DNA of 64,000 bases from Actinostola sp. cb2023 (Eukaryota; Cnidaria; Anthozoa; Actiniaria; Actinostolidae): contig JAUJYZ010001050.1 in NCBI GenBank assembly GCA_033675265.1, forward strand, positions 431,501 to 495,500, read 5' to 3'. The notes below the pieces were generated by a model. The model was not told the DNA's origin. It saw only the letters and a list, made by a program, of their open reading frames with translations, and did no database searches. Below, piece after piece: positions 33,091 to 64,000 of this stretch (positions are counted from its first letter, which is position 1; each line of letters opens with the position of its first letter). Position numbers and translations under genes: made by a program.

Positions 33091-33318
33091 GACGCTCTAG
33101 TAGCGTGAAGTCGGGCTATTAACGTTTTTACTGATATACTGTAAAGTTCGCAGTACTGAAATTGCAAGGAAAGCATGTTCTATCGAGCTCGAGTCATGCA
33201 ACGACGAGCAGCCAAAAACTGTTTCAATCGCACTGAAAATCGCACTATAAGATATCTATATTTAGTTCAAATAGGTTACATTTCATTTAGAAGCCCGACT
33301 TCACGCTAGAAGAGCGTC
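33091..33318. mobile_element. Foldback MITE
   Basis: GACGCTCTAGTAGCGTGAAG with TCGGGCT on the left pairs with AGCCCGACTTCACGCTAGAA and GAGCGTC on the right. Confidence 0.7.
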
Positions 33319-53263
<19,945 letters not shown>

Positions 53264-53735
53264 TAAATAGAGTGTTTCTTCCGCATTTTTTTTATTTATG
53301 ATACTGTTGAGCTTTCACTCTAATAGTGCATGCATCTTCAGGGCTAAAGTATAATGGAAACAATTCAAATATAAACAGTTACTATAGACTATGCGTGTGC
53401 AAATGTGATAGTAGTCCTGAATGAACCAATGAGAGCCAGATCGATGTATATACACAGAAAAAATAAATAACTGAAACTAAGTACCGGTAGTGTAAAAGTA
53501 ATATTTTGATAAAAACCTGTACATATGGTATGTACAGTTAGTTTTTTTTGCTGTGTACATACATAGATACTTGACTCTCTCATTGGTTCATTCCTTCTAT
53601 CATATTTGCACGCGCATAGTCTATAGTTTATATTTGGATTGTTTTCGTTATACTTTAGCCCTGAAGATGCACTGTAGTAGTGTGAAGGCTCCGCAGTATC
53701 ATAAATATAAAAACCTGAAAGAAACACTCTATTTG
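53264..53735. mobile_element. 470-bp inverted-repeat MITE
   Basis: AAATAGAGTGTTTCTT pairs with AAGAAACACTCTATTT. Inside, GGGCTAAAGTATAA and TTATACTTTAGCCC, and CATAGTCTATAG type stems flank CCAATGAGAG / CTCTCATTGG. Confidence 0.75.
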
Positions 53736-54335
53736 TAATGCTGTTATTGTTGGATGCGACACATGCTCTTTGGACAGCATGCTTGAGTCAGGGAGGGTAA
53801 AACTAGACTATCAATTTATTTATATTTATTTATTTTAATTACTATTATTATTGTATTTTTTTTTTACAATATAGAATATTTTTTTACAATATAGATCTAG
53901 TTTCCATCACAGATATTAAAGAAAACTAGACTATCAATGATTCGGGTTCAATTCCTCATTGACAAACTTTTTCTTATTCATACTTTTGTAAATGTAATGC
54001 ATCCTGACGTAAGTCGATTCGATGTCTTTACATCAGTGAAGCCAAAGGCTTCCCACCCTTTGTTCATGTGTTGGGCTTCCTGTGGCTTAGTTGATAGGCC
54101 GTTGGAAAATAAAGCCGATATATGGCCGTAATACTGTTCTTTTGATATTTTGAAGTTCTAAAATTGCTTTCTCAATAAAGCATCTACTCGAGTCCTGAGT
54201 GTCATATGTTTTGCGATTACTTTTTTATCGAGTTATTTTCGCCTGTCATAAATTCAATCCCTGATTTAACTGATATACTAAGAGCATATCTATATTTCCG
54301 TGAAGCATTTGGCATTGCATTTTATTGATGTGGGT
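53736..54335. other. Spacer; block shared with the 22357-23062 element
   Basis: 54064-54235 matches the reverse complement of 22480-22626 (TGTGTTGGGCTTCCTGTG, GGCCGTTGGAAAAT, TTGAAGTTCTAAAATTGCTT). The rest is AT-rich. Confidence 0.55.
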
Positions 54336-54351
54336 GGCTCCTAAAAGAGCC
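54336..54351 (-). terminator. Histone 3' stem-loop of H1
   Basis: On the minus strand GGCTCTTTTAGGAGCC, a 6-bp stem with a 4-nt loop, 31 nt after the H1 stop and followed by ACC. It is bound by SLBP and directs U7-dependent 3' end formation in place of polyadenylation. Confidence 0.95.
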
Positions 54352-54381
54352 GTTGTTTTGTTTGGTTGTGTTCGAAACACT

Positions 54382-54975
54382 TTACTTCTTTGCTGCCTTT
54401 TTCTTGGCTGCTGGTTTGGCCTTCTTGGCGGCGGGTTTCTTTGCGGCGGGTTTGGCCTTCTTTACGGCGGGTTTCTTGGCTGCTGGTTTTTTGGCAGCTG
54501 CCTTGGCTGCTGGTTTAGCTTTGGCTGCTGCCTTGGCTTTCCCTGCAGATTTCTTAGCTCCTTTCTTCGCTGCAGCCTTTTTAGCTGCTGGTTTCTTGGC
54601 AGCGGGTTTCTTGGCCACGGGTTTCTTGGCCGCGGGTTTCTTAGCAGCGGGTTTCTTAACCACCTTCTTCTTTGCCTTCTTCTCGACGGCCACTGCCTTG
54701 TTGAGCTTGAAAGAACCAGAAGCGCCTGTGCCTTTGACGTGAAGGATGGATCCCTTGTCAGACATACGCTTGAGAGCGAGCTTGAGATGAGTTCCACAGT
54801 TGTCTCCAACCTTGTAGTTGGCTTTGATGTACTTCTCGATGGCTTGGCGGGAAGATCCTGTACGATCCTTCAAGGCACCCAAAGCAGCTAGAACCATGTC
54901 CTGGTATTTAGGATGCTCAGCCGGCTTGGGGGCGGCCTTTTTTGCGGCAGGCTTTTTTGGTGAACCTTCAGACAT
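54382..54975 (-). CDS. H1: Linker histone H1
   Basis: 197 residues, start [17 protein letters not shown]1 binds linker DNA and compacts chromatin. The globular winged-helix domain is about residues 20-95: [20 protein letters not shown], then [37 protein letters not shown] and GSFKLNK. The tail is Lys/Ala/Pro-rich with many KKPAAK repeats, the normal H1 pattern. The stem-loop downstream marks it as replication-dependent. The long frames on the opposite strand are shadows of its codon bias. It is the left-most histone gene here, in the same orientation as H3. Confidence 0.97.
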   Translation of the reverse strand: MSEGSPKKPAAKKAAPKPAEHPKYQDMVLAALGALKDRTGSSRQAIEKYIKANYKVGDNCGTHLKLALKRMSDKGSILHVKGTGASGSFKLNKAVAVEKKAKKKVVKKPAAKKPAAKKPVAKKPAAKKPAAKKAAAKKGAKKSAGKAKAAAKAKPAAKAAAKKPAAKKPAVKKAKPAAKKPAAKKAKPAAKKKAAKK

Positions 54976-55096
54976 TTTGGATTTTACTCGTTCTCTTCGC
55001 TTTGAAACTATGGCGAGATGAGCGCGCGATGTTTATTTATGCGGGTTGGCGGACCTCCGTGGAAACAACATGGTCCAACATGGCGACACCAAGAAA

Positions 55097-55103
55097 TGTG
55101 TTT
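55097..55103 (-). promoter_or_regulatory. H1 box (AAACACA) upstream of H1
   Basis: On the minus strand AAACACA lies 122 nt before the H1 start codon. This heptamer is the H1-specific promoter element of animal H1 genes. A TATA-like ATAAATA lies closer, near 55032-55038. Confidence 0.6.
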
Positions 55104-55614
55104 GTTACGTGACTTTCAACGACTACTGCAATTCAACAGCACTTCATTTCTGTATTTCTTTTACTCGAAAGGATCGCTCTACTCACGGAGATACGTGAGA
55201 CGTGTTTTGGTTGGCGGTTTTGTCGTCTACACAAAGTTAGCGACGATTTTGTGGTAACTTTACAGTGACACTTCACCGGGTTCGCAGAATATATACTCGG
55301 TTTTGTCGTTTATCTGAAACCTATTCAGCAAATGTATGAAACAAAAACATTATACATTTATCTAAAAACCTAGAACTGTTGGTATCTTGGCTCGCTGACG
55401 TTGTGCTTTGAAGAAATTCAAGTTTCATTTCAAGCAACAAACACAAGTGTCGTTCCGTGTTCAGTTGTTCACACAGTTTGCCGCCAATTTCTCGTGAAGT
55501 GCGCCACCCGTAGTTTTGGGTTTACCTCGGTGTAAAAAAAACTCACAACCGACGTAACTGCTTTTATTTCATCACTTCAGCGTGTATCACTTCGTTCTAA
55601 AGATCTCTTATCTA
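55104..55614. other. H1 upstream spacer
   Basis: No gene or repeat recognised before the pogo-like element. Confidence 0.4.
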
Positions 55615-57779
55615 CAGTGGAACCTCGATATAACGATGTGCCAAGGGACCATTAGATCGTTATATCGGGATATCGTTATAGTGAATTCCCGTATGTATGT
55701 ATGTATGATATAACGATTTTTCGGGTATCGTTATATCGGGGTTTGTTAATAATTGATTTTTCATGTAGTCTCCGTTGTGCCGGCGTAATCCCTATCGTAA
55801 CAAACTGTTGACAGACACGTTACAGTCCTTATGCAACAAGACGCTCAATGAGCGTACACTCGGGCTTATGAAAAGGACAATGTCAGTTGCGTGAGGAGAG
55901 ACCTGACAATGACTGACAGTTGCGTGACGAGGGAGACTATATGTCTGCCAGATGAAGGGCTATGTACGATCTCGATTTACGAACATTTACCTTGCTCGCC
56001 TTAAATGCTTTGATGTAGTTTTGAAGTAAGATTTTTACGATTCCTTTTCCTTCTGAATTTTTCAAACGTGGAATAAAATAAACATCCATCATGAGTTAGA
56101 ACTTCGTATTTTTAAACATCCAGTTGATTCAGTATGATGTGACAAAGCTCGACCAATCTGCTGTCTCTGCCTATACATTAAAATATCTTGTTCGATTTAT
56201 CTCGAAATCAGAAAGGAATTATCGATTAAAAATCAAAAGCTGCTTCTGTTAGATTTAAGATGTGACCTCAAGTGACCTCAAATACGTTTAAATACGTATG
56301 ACAGCGTACTTTCAAGAGTCGGAGATCTTTATCTATGAGTCACCGACCGAAATAGTCTCCCTTGTCACTGAGCGTCTTCTTCTGCAATAGATCCCTAAAA
56401 TCTAAGGACGTTTTGATTTCGATTGTATTTTTGCCGTTCACTGACCTGTTTTGAGCGTGGAAATTCTGTTTTAAATAGCCTACGCGGCAGTTCTATATAA
56501 AATGAAAAGGACAATGTCAGTTGCGTGAGGAGAGACCTGACAATGACTGACAGTTGCGTGACGAGGGAGATTATATGTCTGCCAGATGAAGGGCTATACG
56601 ATTTACGAACATTGACCTTGCTTGCCTTAAATGCTTTGATGTAGTTTTGAAGAACGATTTTTACGATTCCTTTTCCTTCTGAATTTTTCAAACGTGGAAT
56701 AAAATAAACATCCATCATGAGCTACTGAAAATAACTCGACTGGCTCCACTGTTTGCATGACTTCTGTACATATAGCTTTCTGTCAATAGATGGAGTTATA
56801 CATGACCGTTGTACGGCGTTGGTCGTGAGTTTAATTATAACAAGAGTCCGCGGAGATCTTTATCTATGAGTCAGACACAAGTCTCCCTCGTCATTGAGCT
56901 GAGCGTCTTCTTCTATAATAGATCCCTAAAATCTAAGGACGTTTTGATTTCGATTGTATTTTTGCCGTTCACTGACCTGTTTTGAGCGTGGAAATTCGGT
57001 TTTAAATCAACGGTTCTAAAATTAGGTCGCCGGTAATAGATGTATGACTCAGATAAGGATCACTTTACAACTGTCATCTTACTGAAAAGAACACGGATTT
57101 TCGAACATTGACCTTGCTCGATCGCCTTTGTCTCAATTCATTTTTGGATATGAGTTCGAGTTCGTGGAAAGGCGTTATAGAACAGCCGATAAAACACGGG
57201 CTTTAAACAGGCTCATTTCACAGACAAAAGCATACGGCTATTCGTGTGGGCCCACTCTGAAAGATGTCGTTTCATTTATAACAAAAGCAAACGCGCCTTA
57301 GCTTCATCGTGGAATGATCAACTACAATCCTGAACTTAATAGCTTGAAGATCTATGATGAGAAATCTTGAAACTCGATAGGATCAAATACATCGCATTCT
57401 TCGCATTTTTTTGTCATTCCTTCACCTGAAAAAAATAAAAAAAATAAAAAGAAAGTGTATTTTCTAACTCGGGCTTCCTTCGGAAGGGCCCGAGTAATGA
57501 GAACTAAAGGATTAAAGTATTGTCAATATATATATTTTCAAGTGTGAAGCCTCCTTTTTGATCGCGCGATGATTTATTTTATCGTTATATCAGGGTACAT
57601 TTTACGTTTGGGCTGCCAGATTGTGATCGTTATATCGGGAATATCGTTATATCGAGTATCGTTACATCGGGATTTTTCTCCATACATTGACTGTAACATT
57701 TGCTGGGCTGTCAAATGTTGATCGTTATACCGGGAACATCGTTTAATATATCGAGTATCGTTATATCGAGGTTCCACCG
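55615..57779. mobile_element. pogo/Tigger-like DNA element with internal duplication
   Basis: Left end CAGTGGAACCTCGATATAAC and right end TATATCGAGGTTCCACCG; TA precedes the left end. Terminal regions contain several ATCGTTATATCGGG units. Inside, about 55868-56488 is repeated at 56503-57008 (for example GACAATGTCAGTTGCGTGAG and TCTAAGGACGTTTTGATTTC). No transposase frame is left. Confidence 0.7.
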
Positions 57780-57956
57780 AAACTGGAACAAGATTCTCAA
57801 GTGTGAAATGAATGTTCGAATGTCGATATTGTTTGGTTATATGTATTCCATTTGTAGTATTTGTGTAAATTACAGAATAGTGCGAACTCGGAAAATGATT
57901 TCATGAATAAATAAAATAAGGATTATAATATTGCTCATTCGGTTCAGGGTTTCTGT

Positions 57957-58748
57957 GGCCGTGTTCACACTGGCGGTTCAAGTCACTTAGAACTGACACC
58001 AATAGCAAGGGACTCGCAATTAGCAAGCGTTCACATTAGACATGCAAGTGAAATACGATGCCAAAACATGTCAATCACATTTCCCGCGTCTGAATTTTGT
58101 TAGTTTGTTTCTAGAGGTTGTTTTCGCTCGCTCCATCATGAATCGCAGACAACTTCTATCTATCTTTGCTCTGTTGATCGGCTATTTGAGAGATAATTCC
58201 CAAAGATGTGTTCGTTCGCTAGGGAATCGTCTGAGGGGCAGGCTCTGCGTCCTGAGGACCATGCGTCTTGTCTTAATACGCTGTAGAAGACGCAGAATAC
58301 TATACTATATTCAGTCCTACGGCATTGGATTGACGTGCGAACGCAAAACGTTGCAGTTGGTCGCCAAGCTTGGGTTCTTCCAAGACCACAGTTTTGGTTT
58401 AACGAGATGCTAAATAATTATCAGTACGACGAATTAATGTGGAAGCAAAACTTTCGTGTTTCAAAATCTACTTTCGACTTCATTTGCCGGGTTGTTGGAC
58501 CGAGCATAAATTAGCTAACATGTCAAATGTGGTTTCCGCGCGGGATCAAATATCTTTGAGCGCTGATTGGTCCGAAGTTTACGCTGCTGTTTCTAACCCT
58601 CCTAACAGTTGACTTGGAAATCGCAGGTAAACAACTCCAAAATTGCCCTCTAATTGACCGTAACCAACGCCAACGGGTCTCTCATATGTCAGTGTGAACG
58701 TCTGCTAACCGTGAGTGACTTGGAAACATCCTAGTGTGAACACACGGT
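57957..58748 (+). mobile_element. Harbinger-like element, truncated
   Basis: Ends GGCCGTGTTCACACTGG and, inverted, CTAGTGTGAACACACGGTG. It encloses a short transposase remnant. PIF/Harbinger ends of this form are common in animals. Confidence 0.6.
58042..58512 (+). pseudogene. PIF/Harbinger transposase N-terminal remnant
   Basis: A 123-residue frame (58042-58413) with an Arg-rich stretch is followed in another frame by LPRPQFWFNEMLNNYQ, YDELMWKQNFRVSKSTFDFI, ending at about 58512. The FR(V/M)SKSTFDFI block resembles the start of HARBI1-type transposases. The DDE catalytic part is missing and a frame change separates the two halves. Confidence 0.5.
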
Positions 58749-58898
58749 GTGTATCTGGGGGTAATGAGGTGCACAGTCGAAGACAAACTATAGAAACGTT
58801 TATAAATCGAAGGATCTTTTATATATATTCAGTGTTTGTGGGGAGGTAACTGTATTATGAAGGAGAAAGCATTAGTCATTGACTTTAAAGCATGTGGT

Positions 58899-58914
58899 GG
58901 CTCCTAAAAGAGCC
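58899..58914 (-). terminator. Histone 3' stem-loop of H3
   Basis: GGCTCTTTTAGGAGCC on the minus strand, identical to the H1, H4 and H2A copies, 27 nt after the H3 stop. The flank ATGCTTTAAAGTCAATGACT nearly repeats that of H4. Confidence 0.95.
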
Positions 58915-58941
58915 GTTGTTTGTGTTTGGTTGAGAACCAGT

Positions 58942-60204
<1,263 letters not shown>

Positions 60205-60223
60205 ATCTTCCAAAACAAACAAC

Positions 60224-60239
60224 GGCTCTTTTAGGAGCC
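60224..60239 (+). terminator. Histone 3' stem-loop of H4
   Basis: GGCTCTTTTAGGAGCC, 19 nt after the H4 stop, followed by ACCAAATGCTATAAAGTC. Confidence 0.95.
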
Positions 60240-60585
60240 ACCAAATGCTATAAAGTCAATGACTAATGCTTATCTAAAATACAAATGATCGAGAAACTTT
60301 GATGAAAGTTTTTTTTAAACGAGCAGGGCAAATATAAATAAGCCTGTCGTGTGGTGAACAAGCGATTAAACAGTTTCAAACAATCTATACAGTTTCAGTC
60401 GGGAGAGAGGTAATCGTGATTGTTTCACGGTTGAAATCCAGGAAAAAAAATCAAATTGAGTATCATAATGGCAGCAGTCGTACACCATTGAAGAAAGCAT
60501 TGTTTGATATTTATAGTACAGTACTTTGTTGACATTCCCTTAGATACTGTGTTACTGCTATTCAGTGTATGTTAGAGAAATCGAG
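60240..60585. other. H4 downstream spacer
   Basis: No recognised feature up to the nested DNA elements. Confidence 0.4.
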
Positions 60586-61581
60586 GGGTGTTCGGAAAAC
60601 TAAGACCCCCAAAACTAAGACCCTAAGACCCTAAGACCCTAAGACCCTAAGAAATTATAAAATGTCCAAATCAGGCAAATCCAATGTTCTGTACTTTAAT
60701 AAAAAAAAGAAGAGAACAGAGGAAAGGCTGTGTTCGCACCACGTTTAGCTTCAAAATTCCATGAGTTTCTCTGCCGTCTGATCCGGTGATAGTTGGCTCG
60801 ATGATATCGAATAGAACTTAAAATATCCTGTCTTTTCGGCTTTCCATGAATAAAACTACCCCCAGAATAACAGCTTCTTACTTTGAGGAGTAAAATTCAC
60901 GTGTCCAGTGGTTTTCCAGTAGTAGTTTTTCAAATCAGTTAGCAAGATAAGTTTTTACGGATAGTCAGTGTAGCCGCCATATTTAACACAGGTAACCCAA
61001 ACACAATTATGCCCTACCACAGGAAACCCATAGAGCCGGTCCTAATGGAAGGAAACAGCGTTCCTCCTTTAGACTTATCAACCAAAAGAACCATACGCGA
61101 TTTAAAACATCAAGAAGATGGATTTAATATGTAAATATGTAATTCAAGAATGAAATTAACTAATTGGAAGAATAGTTCTTGTATATATATCCCTGTGTGT
61201 ATGGGTTACCTGTGTCAAAGATGGCGGCTGCTTTGTCGCTGCCGTAAGACATGACTTATCTTGACTGATTGATTTGAAAAACTGCCACTGGAAAACCACT
61301 GGATACGTGAATTTTACTCCTCAAAGTAAGAAGCTGTTTTTCTGGGGGTGGTTTTATTCATGAAAAGCCGAAAAAGTCGAAAAGACAGGATATTTTAAGT
61401 CCTATTCGGCATATAATCCTGATCCCGGCAATTTATAGGCTCAGTATCCAGCCGCTGGGGTTTCGTGCGCCCGCGATACTCTCCCCCTCACGGCTGGGCG
61501 CACGAGCTTGTCCTTTGTTTTTGTCAACCAATCAGAAATCTGCCCCCCAGTTTTTAGGGGGCATAAATTAAAAATGGCGTG

Positions 61582-62330
61582 ATGGAGAGTTTTGATGCTT
61601 GTGAATATGCCCTTGGCTTGAGAAGTTAAATTTAGAGAGTTTTAAAGAAAAACAGCGTTTAGCTTTGAAAGAAATTGTTCTAGGAAAGAATGTCTTCGTT
61701 GTTCTTCCTACTGGCTCTGGAAAATCTCTAATTTTCCAAGCTGCTCCACTCGTCTTTGACCTCGTGATATCGCCGCTAGTGTCTCTCATGAAATACCAAG
61801 TTAACTTCCTTTCATCAAAGGGACATTACAGTTGATTTCACACAACTTTAGCCGCTCCGATTGCGAAGTTCAATAACGATCTTTGCCGACTTCACTGTGA
61901 ACTTGCTTGGTTCAGTGAACCGTGAGTAATGTTTATGTCTCGAATTCAAATATTTGCTAGAATTGCATCTCAAACGAAATGTTTCAAAAAGTGTATTTCA
62001 AACTGCATTATGGAGATAAAGTCCTTTCATAGCGATGTCGTTCATCCTCGAAATCGACTTTGAACAATAGTTTTGATGAGTTTTTTGAAACCATCGTATT
62101 TATATCAGCTTCAAACATCTACTCTGGCAGGAGCCCTGACTCTGGTCAATTCCACTTTGAAGTTCCGAAGTTCGTTGGCAAAGTTGGGAATTGCGAACGA
62201 ACTTCGCAATCGCGCGCAGCGGCCAAAGTTGTGTGAAATCCACTGTAAAGCGGCTTTCTTTGGCGAAGAGCAAGAAGATGAGTCTATGAAATGTGGCGTG
62301 TTGTGCAAGATTGAAGACACATTTCCTCCC
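61582..62330 (+). pseudogene. RecQ-like helicase fragment interrupted by a MITE
   Basis: Reads MESFDACEYAL, then in another frame ESFKEKQRLALKEIVLGKNV, VVLPTGSGKSLIFQAAP (Walker A, motif I) and ISPLVSLMKYQV (motif Ia), the start of a RecQ-family SF2 helicase. A 417-bp TA-flanked MITE follows, and then KAAFFGEEQEDESMKCGVL, which fits the continuation. DEAD/DEVH and later motifs are missing. It is a captured or decayed fragment inside a transposon. Confidence 0.65.
61829..62245. mobile_element. TA-flanked MITE inside the helicase fragment
   Basis: Ends CAGTTGATTTCACACAACTT and AAGTTGTGTGAAATCCACTG, flanked by TA at 61827-61828 and 62246-62247. Tc1/mariner-type target duplication. Confidence 0.75.
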
Positions 62331-62778
62331 AAAGACATCCGTTTCGTTATATTTTCTTCCTGTTTTTGGCAAATGAATACGACCACTCTGGTTATTTAGG
62401 ACAAACAAATCGAGCGCGAATAAAGTTTGAGTAAATTGGATTTTCAACCGAATAAAATTTCACTTCCGCTTCCGTTATTATATTTATTTATGCTAATTAC
62501 TTAAATACGTCACGGACACGCTTTCAAGCCTGTGCGCCCAGCCGTGAGGGGGAGAGTATCGCGGGCGCACGAAACCCCAGCGGCTGGATACTGAGCCTAG
62601 GCAATTTATCACTCAAACTTTTTTGAACTAGCTGAGCTGAACAGAACGTCACCCAATTAATATTAAAGTACAGAACATTGGATTTGCCTGATTTGGACAT
62701 TTTATAATTTCTTAGGGTCTTAGGGTCTTAGGGTCTTAGTTTCGGGGGTCTTAGTTTTCCGAACACCCAGAAATCGAG

Positions 62779-63347
62779 GGAAGATCTGTTACACGAGACA
62801 AAACTACTGTTTTTCTGGTGGATATAATTTCTGTTTCAATCCATAAAAGCTAAGCTTCTTTATAAACCGAGAGACTAGTTTACTCGCAACGATAGTCAAG
62901 ACATGTTATGTGTAACTCGTTACTAAGATATCGACAACGAGCTAGAAGTTGTTCGAATTTCAGTTAGCTAACAACACTGCCCGAGAAAACAAGATTTCAC
63001 TTCACTAGGAGATGAACAAGCTTCTTGGTGGAGCAGTACCACCAGCAAACCGTCACAATTGGCGCCAACTTTGGTTTCGGCAGTTGAAATGTTTATACAG
63101 TGGCGCCAAATATTCAAAATTAGCCTAAAAATGAGAGCAGTCATTCAGTTTATGGATTCATCGATCCAGTAATCAAAGGATTCAGAGAAAATTTGGACAT
63201 TTTTATAGCATGTAATGCACACACACCGAGGTCATTCATTCTATTTACTTGCACTGAAATGTTATTGATTATTTATTTGCAAATATCTGTGGCAGATGTT
63301 GGGAAGGACTTTATAGCATTTGGTCATGATCTTTCGATTCATGTGGT
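62779..63347. other. H2A downstream spacer
   Basis: AT-rich; no gene recognised. Confidence 0.4.
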
Positions 63348-63363
63348 GGCTCCTAAAAGAGCC
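63348..63363 (-). terminator. Histone 3' stem-loop of H2A
   Basis: GGCTCTTTTAGGAGCC on the minus strand, 28 nt after the H2A stop. A CGAAAGATC purine stretch beyond it is a plausible U7 snRNA-binding downstream element. Confidence 0.95.
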
Positions 63364-63391
63364 GTTGTTTTGTGTGATGTAGTGTAATTGC

Positions 63392-63769
63392 TTAGGCGTG
63401 TTTCTTCTCGGTCTTCTTGGGCAGAAGGACGGCTTGGATGTTGGGAAGAACACCACCTTGAGCGATGGTAACTCCACCAAGAAGTTTGTTCAACTCCTCG
63501 TCGTTCCTGACGGCCAACTGCAAGTGCCGGGGAATGATTCTGCTCTTCTTGTTGTCTCGGGCAGCGTTGCCGGCCAACTCGAGGATTTCAGCACTCAAGT
63601 ACTCGAGCACAGCAGCCAAGTACACTGGAGCACCGGCACCAACTCGCTTGGCATAGTTGCCTCTGCGGAGATGACGATGGATACGACCGACGGGGAACTG
63701 AAGCCCTGCACGGGATGAACGAGTCTTGGATTTGGTGCCCTTAGCTTTACCTTTTCCACGGCCAGACAT
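63392..63769 (-). CDS. H2A: Histone H2A
   Basis: 125 residues, [20 protein letters not shown] to [10 protein letters not shown]. The frame is open 45 codons further upstream, but the canonical start and the Met at 63769 define the protein. Core motifs [60 protein letters not shown] and [15 protein letters not shown] are complete. It lacks the SQ(E/D) tail of H2A.X and is the replication-dependent type. On the minus strand a TATAAAA lies at 63830-63836, 61-67 nt upstream. H2B, its usual divergent partner, probably lies beyond 64000. Confidence 0.97.
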   Translation of the reverse strand: MSGRGKGKAKGTKSKTRSSRAGLQFPVGRIHRHLRRGNYAKRVGAGAPVYLAAVLEYLSAEILELAGNAARDNKKSRIIPRHLQLAVRNDEELNKLLGGVTIAQGGVLPNIQAVLLPKKTEKKHA

Positions 63770-64000
63770 TTTGGATTTTCGGTTTTGATTCTGCGATAGA
63801 ATATGATCACAGAAATAATCCTTCCAAAATTTTATACTGAAAGCTTGAGGACAGAAGGATCGAAATGCACCAATGAAAAATTTTCTGAGGGTCAATAATT
63901 TCAATGAGAGGTCGTTTCCATACTATTTCCACCAATCAGGTTTGTATATCTGTGATCCGCATGTTAAAGGGCAAGTCTCGGCAAAAAATGAAGTTTTTGG
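63770..64000 (-). promoter_or_regulatory. H2A promoter region
   Basis: TATAAAA (minus strand, 63830-63836) and CCAAT-type boxes near 63873 and 63934. The window ends before any H2B gene. Confidence 0.6.

Larger units (their letters stand above)
61436..62599. mobile_element. 1.16-kb element with 9-bp target duplication and a helicase fragment
   Basis: Inverted ends of about 70 bp, starting TAGGCTCAGTATCCAGCCGC and containing GTGCGCCCGCGATACTCTCC. The target duplication GGCAATTTA occurs at 61427-61435 and 62600-62608. It is nested in the 60586-62768 element and encloses the RecQ-like fragment and a TA-flanked MITE. Confidence 0.75.
60586..62768. mobile_element. 2.18-kb inverted-repeat DNA element with 10-bp target duplication
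   Basis: Ends GGGTGTTCGGAAAACTAAGA and the complement ending CCGAACACCC. Both arms have three to four CCCTAAGA units and continue to CCAATGTTCTGTACTTTA. The flank AGAAATCGAG is duplicated (60576-60585, 62769-62778). A 9-11-bp duplication fits Mutator-like elements. Inside, arms at about 60825-61000 and 61195-61400 form another inverted repeat, and the 61436-62599 element is nested. No transposase was seen. Confidence 0.7.

Noticed and set aside
54325..54891. Long plus-strand frames rich in Gly, Phe, Ala or Leu
   Set aside because: They are antisense shadows of the Lys/Ala-rich H1 tail.
60600..60655. CCCTAAGA repeats as an interstitial telomere
   Set aside because: The unit is 8 bp, not the 6-bp CCCTAA, there are only a few copies, and they are part of inverted transposon ends.

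Overview
This window is nuclear DNA from an animal. It has spliced genes with GT/AG introns, a conserved RUVBL1 gene, and replication-dependent histone genes with 3' stem-loops. It is crowded with metazoan transposons (Ty3/gypsy, BEL/Pao, tyrosine-recombinase retroelements, CR1/L2-like LINE ends, pogo-, Harbinger- and TTAA-type DNA elements, many foldback MITEs). The AT-rich base composition and repeat mix suggest a cnidarian, most likely an anthozoan or coral; that is inference.

Layout. 1-4.8 kb: mostly non-coding, with nested MITEs and a frameshifted copy of the last exon of a patatin-like gene (2734-3561). 4.86-10.0 kb: a decayed tyrosine-recombinase retrotransposon with split direct repeats (A1 ... 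B1A2 ... B2). 10-12.6 kb: minisatellite, MITE and a LINE fragment. 12.87-17.25 kb: a Ty3/gypsy element with identical LTRs and a 5-bp target duplication, inserted in an older repeat. 17.3-24.4 kb: nested inverted-repeat elements. 24.58-28.02 kb: a four-exon patatin-like gene whose catalytic Ser and Asp regions are separated by several membrane segments; one in-frame TAG interrupts it. 28.1-33.3 kb: inverted duplication and satellites.

33.87-52.77 kb: ten exons of RUVBL1 on the plus strand, from the start codon to the Walker B motif. Exon 1 carries a 1-nt insertion, and the C-terminal half is not found downstream. Intron 1 holds a 1.5-kb element with ten copies of a 14-bp motif. Intron 2 holds a decayed antisense BEL/Pao element and a Crypton-like fragment. 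Intron 9 is a 33-bp minisatellite. 54.3-63.8 kb: a histone cluster, H1(-), H3(-), H4(+), H2A(-), each followed by the same 16-nt stem-loop. It is invaded by pogo-like, Harbinger-like and nested long-TSD elements, one of which carries a RecQ-like helicase fragment. H2B is not in the window.

The clearly functional-looking genes are the four histones. RUVBL1 and the patatin-like gene each show one or two small lesions that could be real or assembly errors. All exon boundaries were assigned by eye from splice consensus, reading-frame phase and protein similarity.
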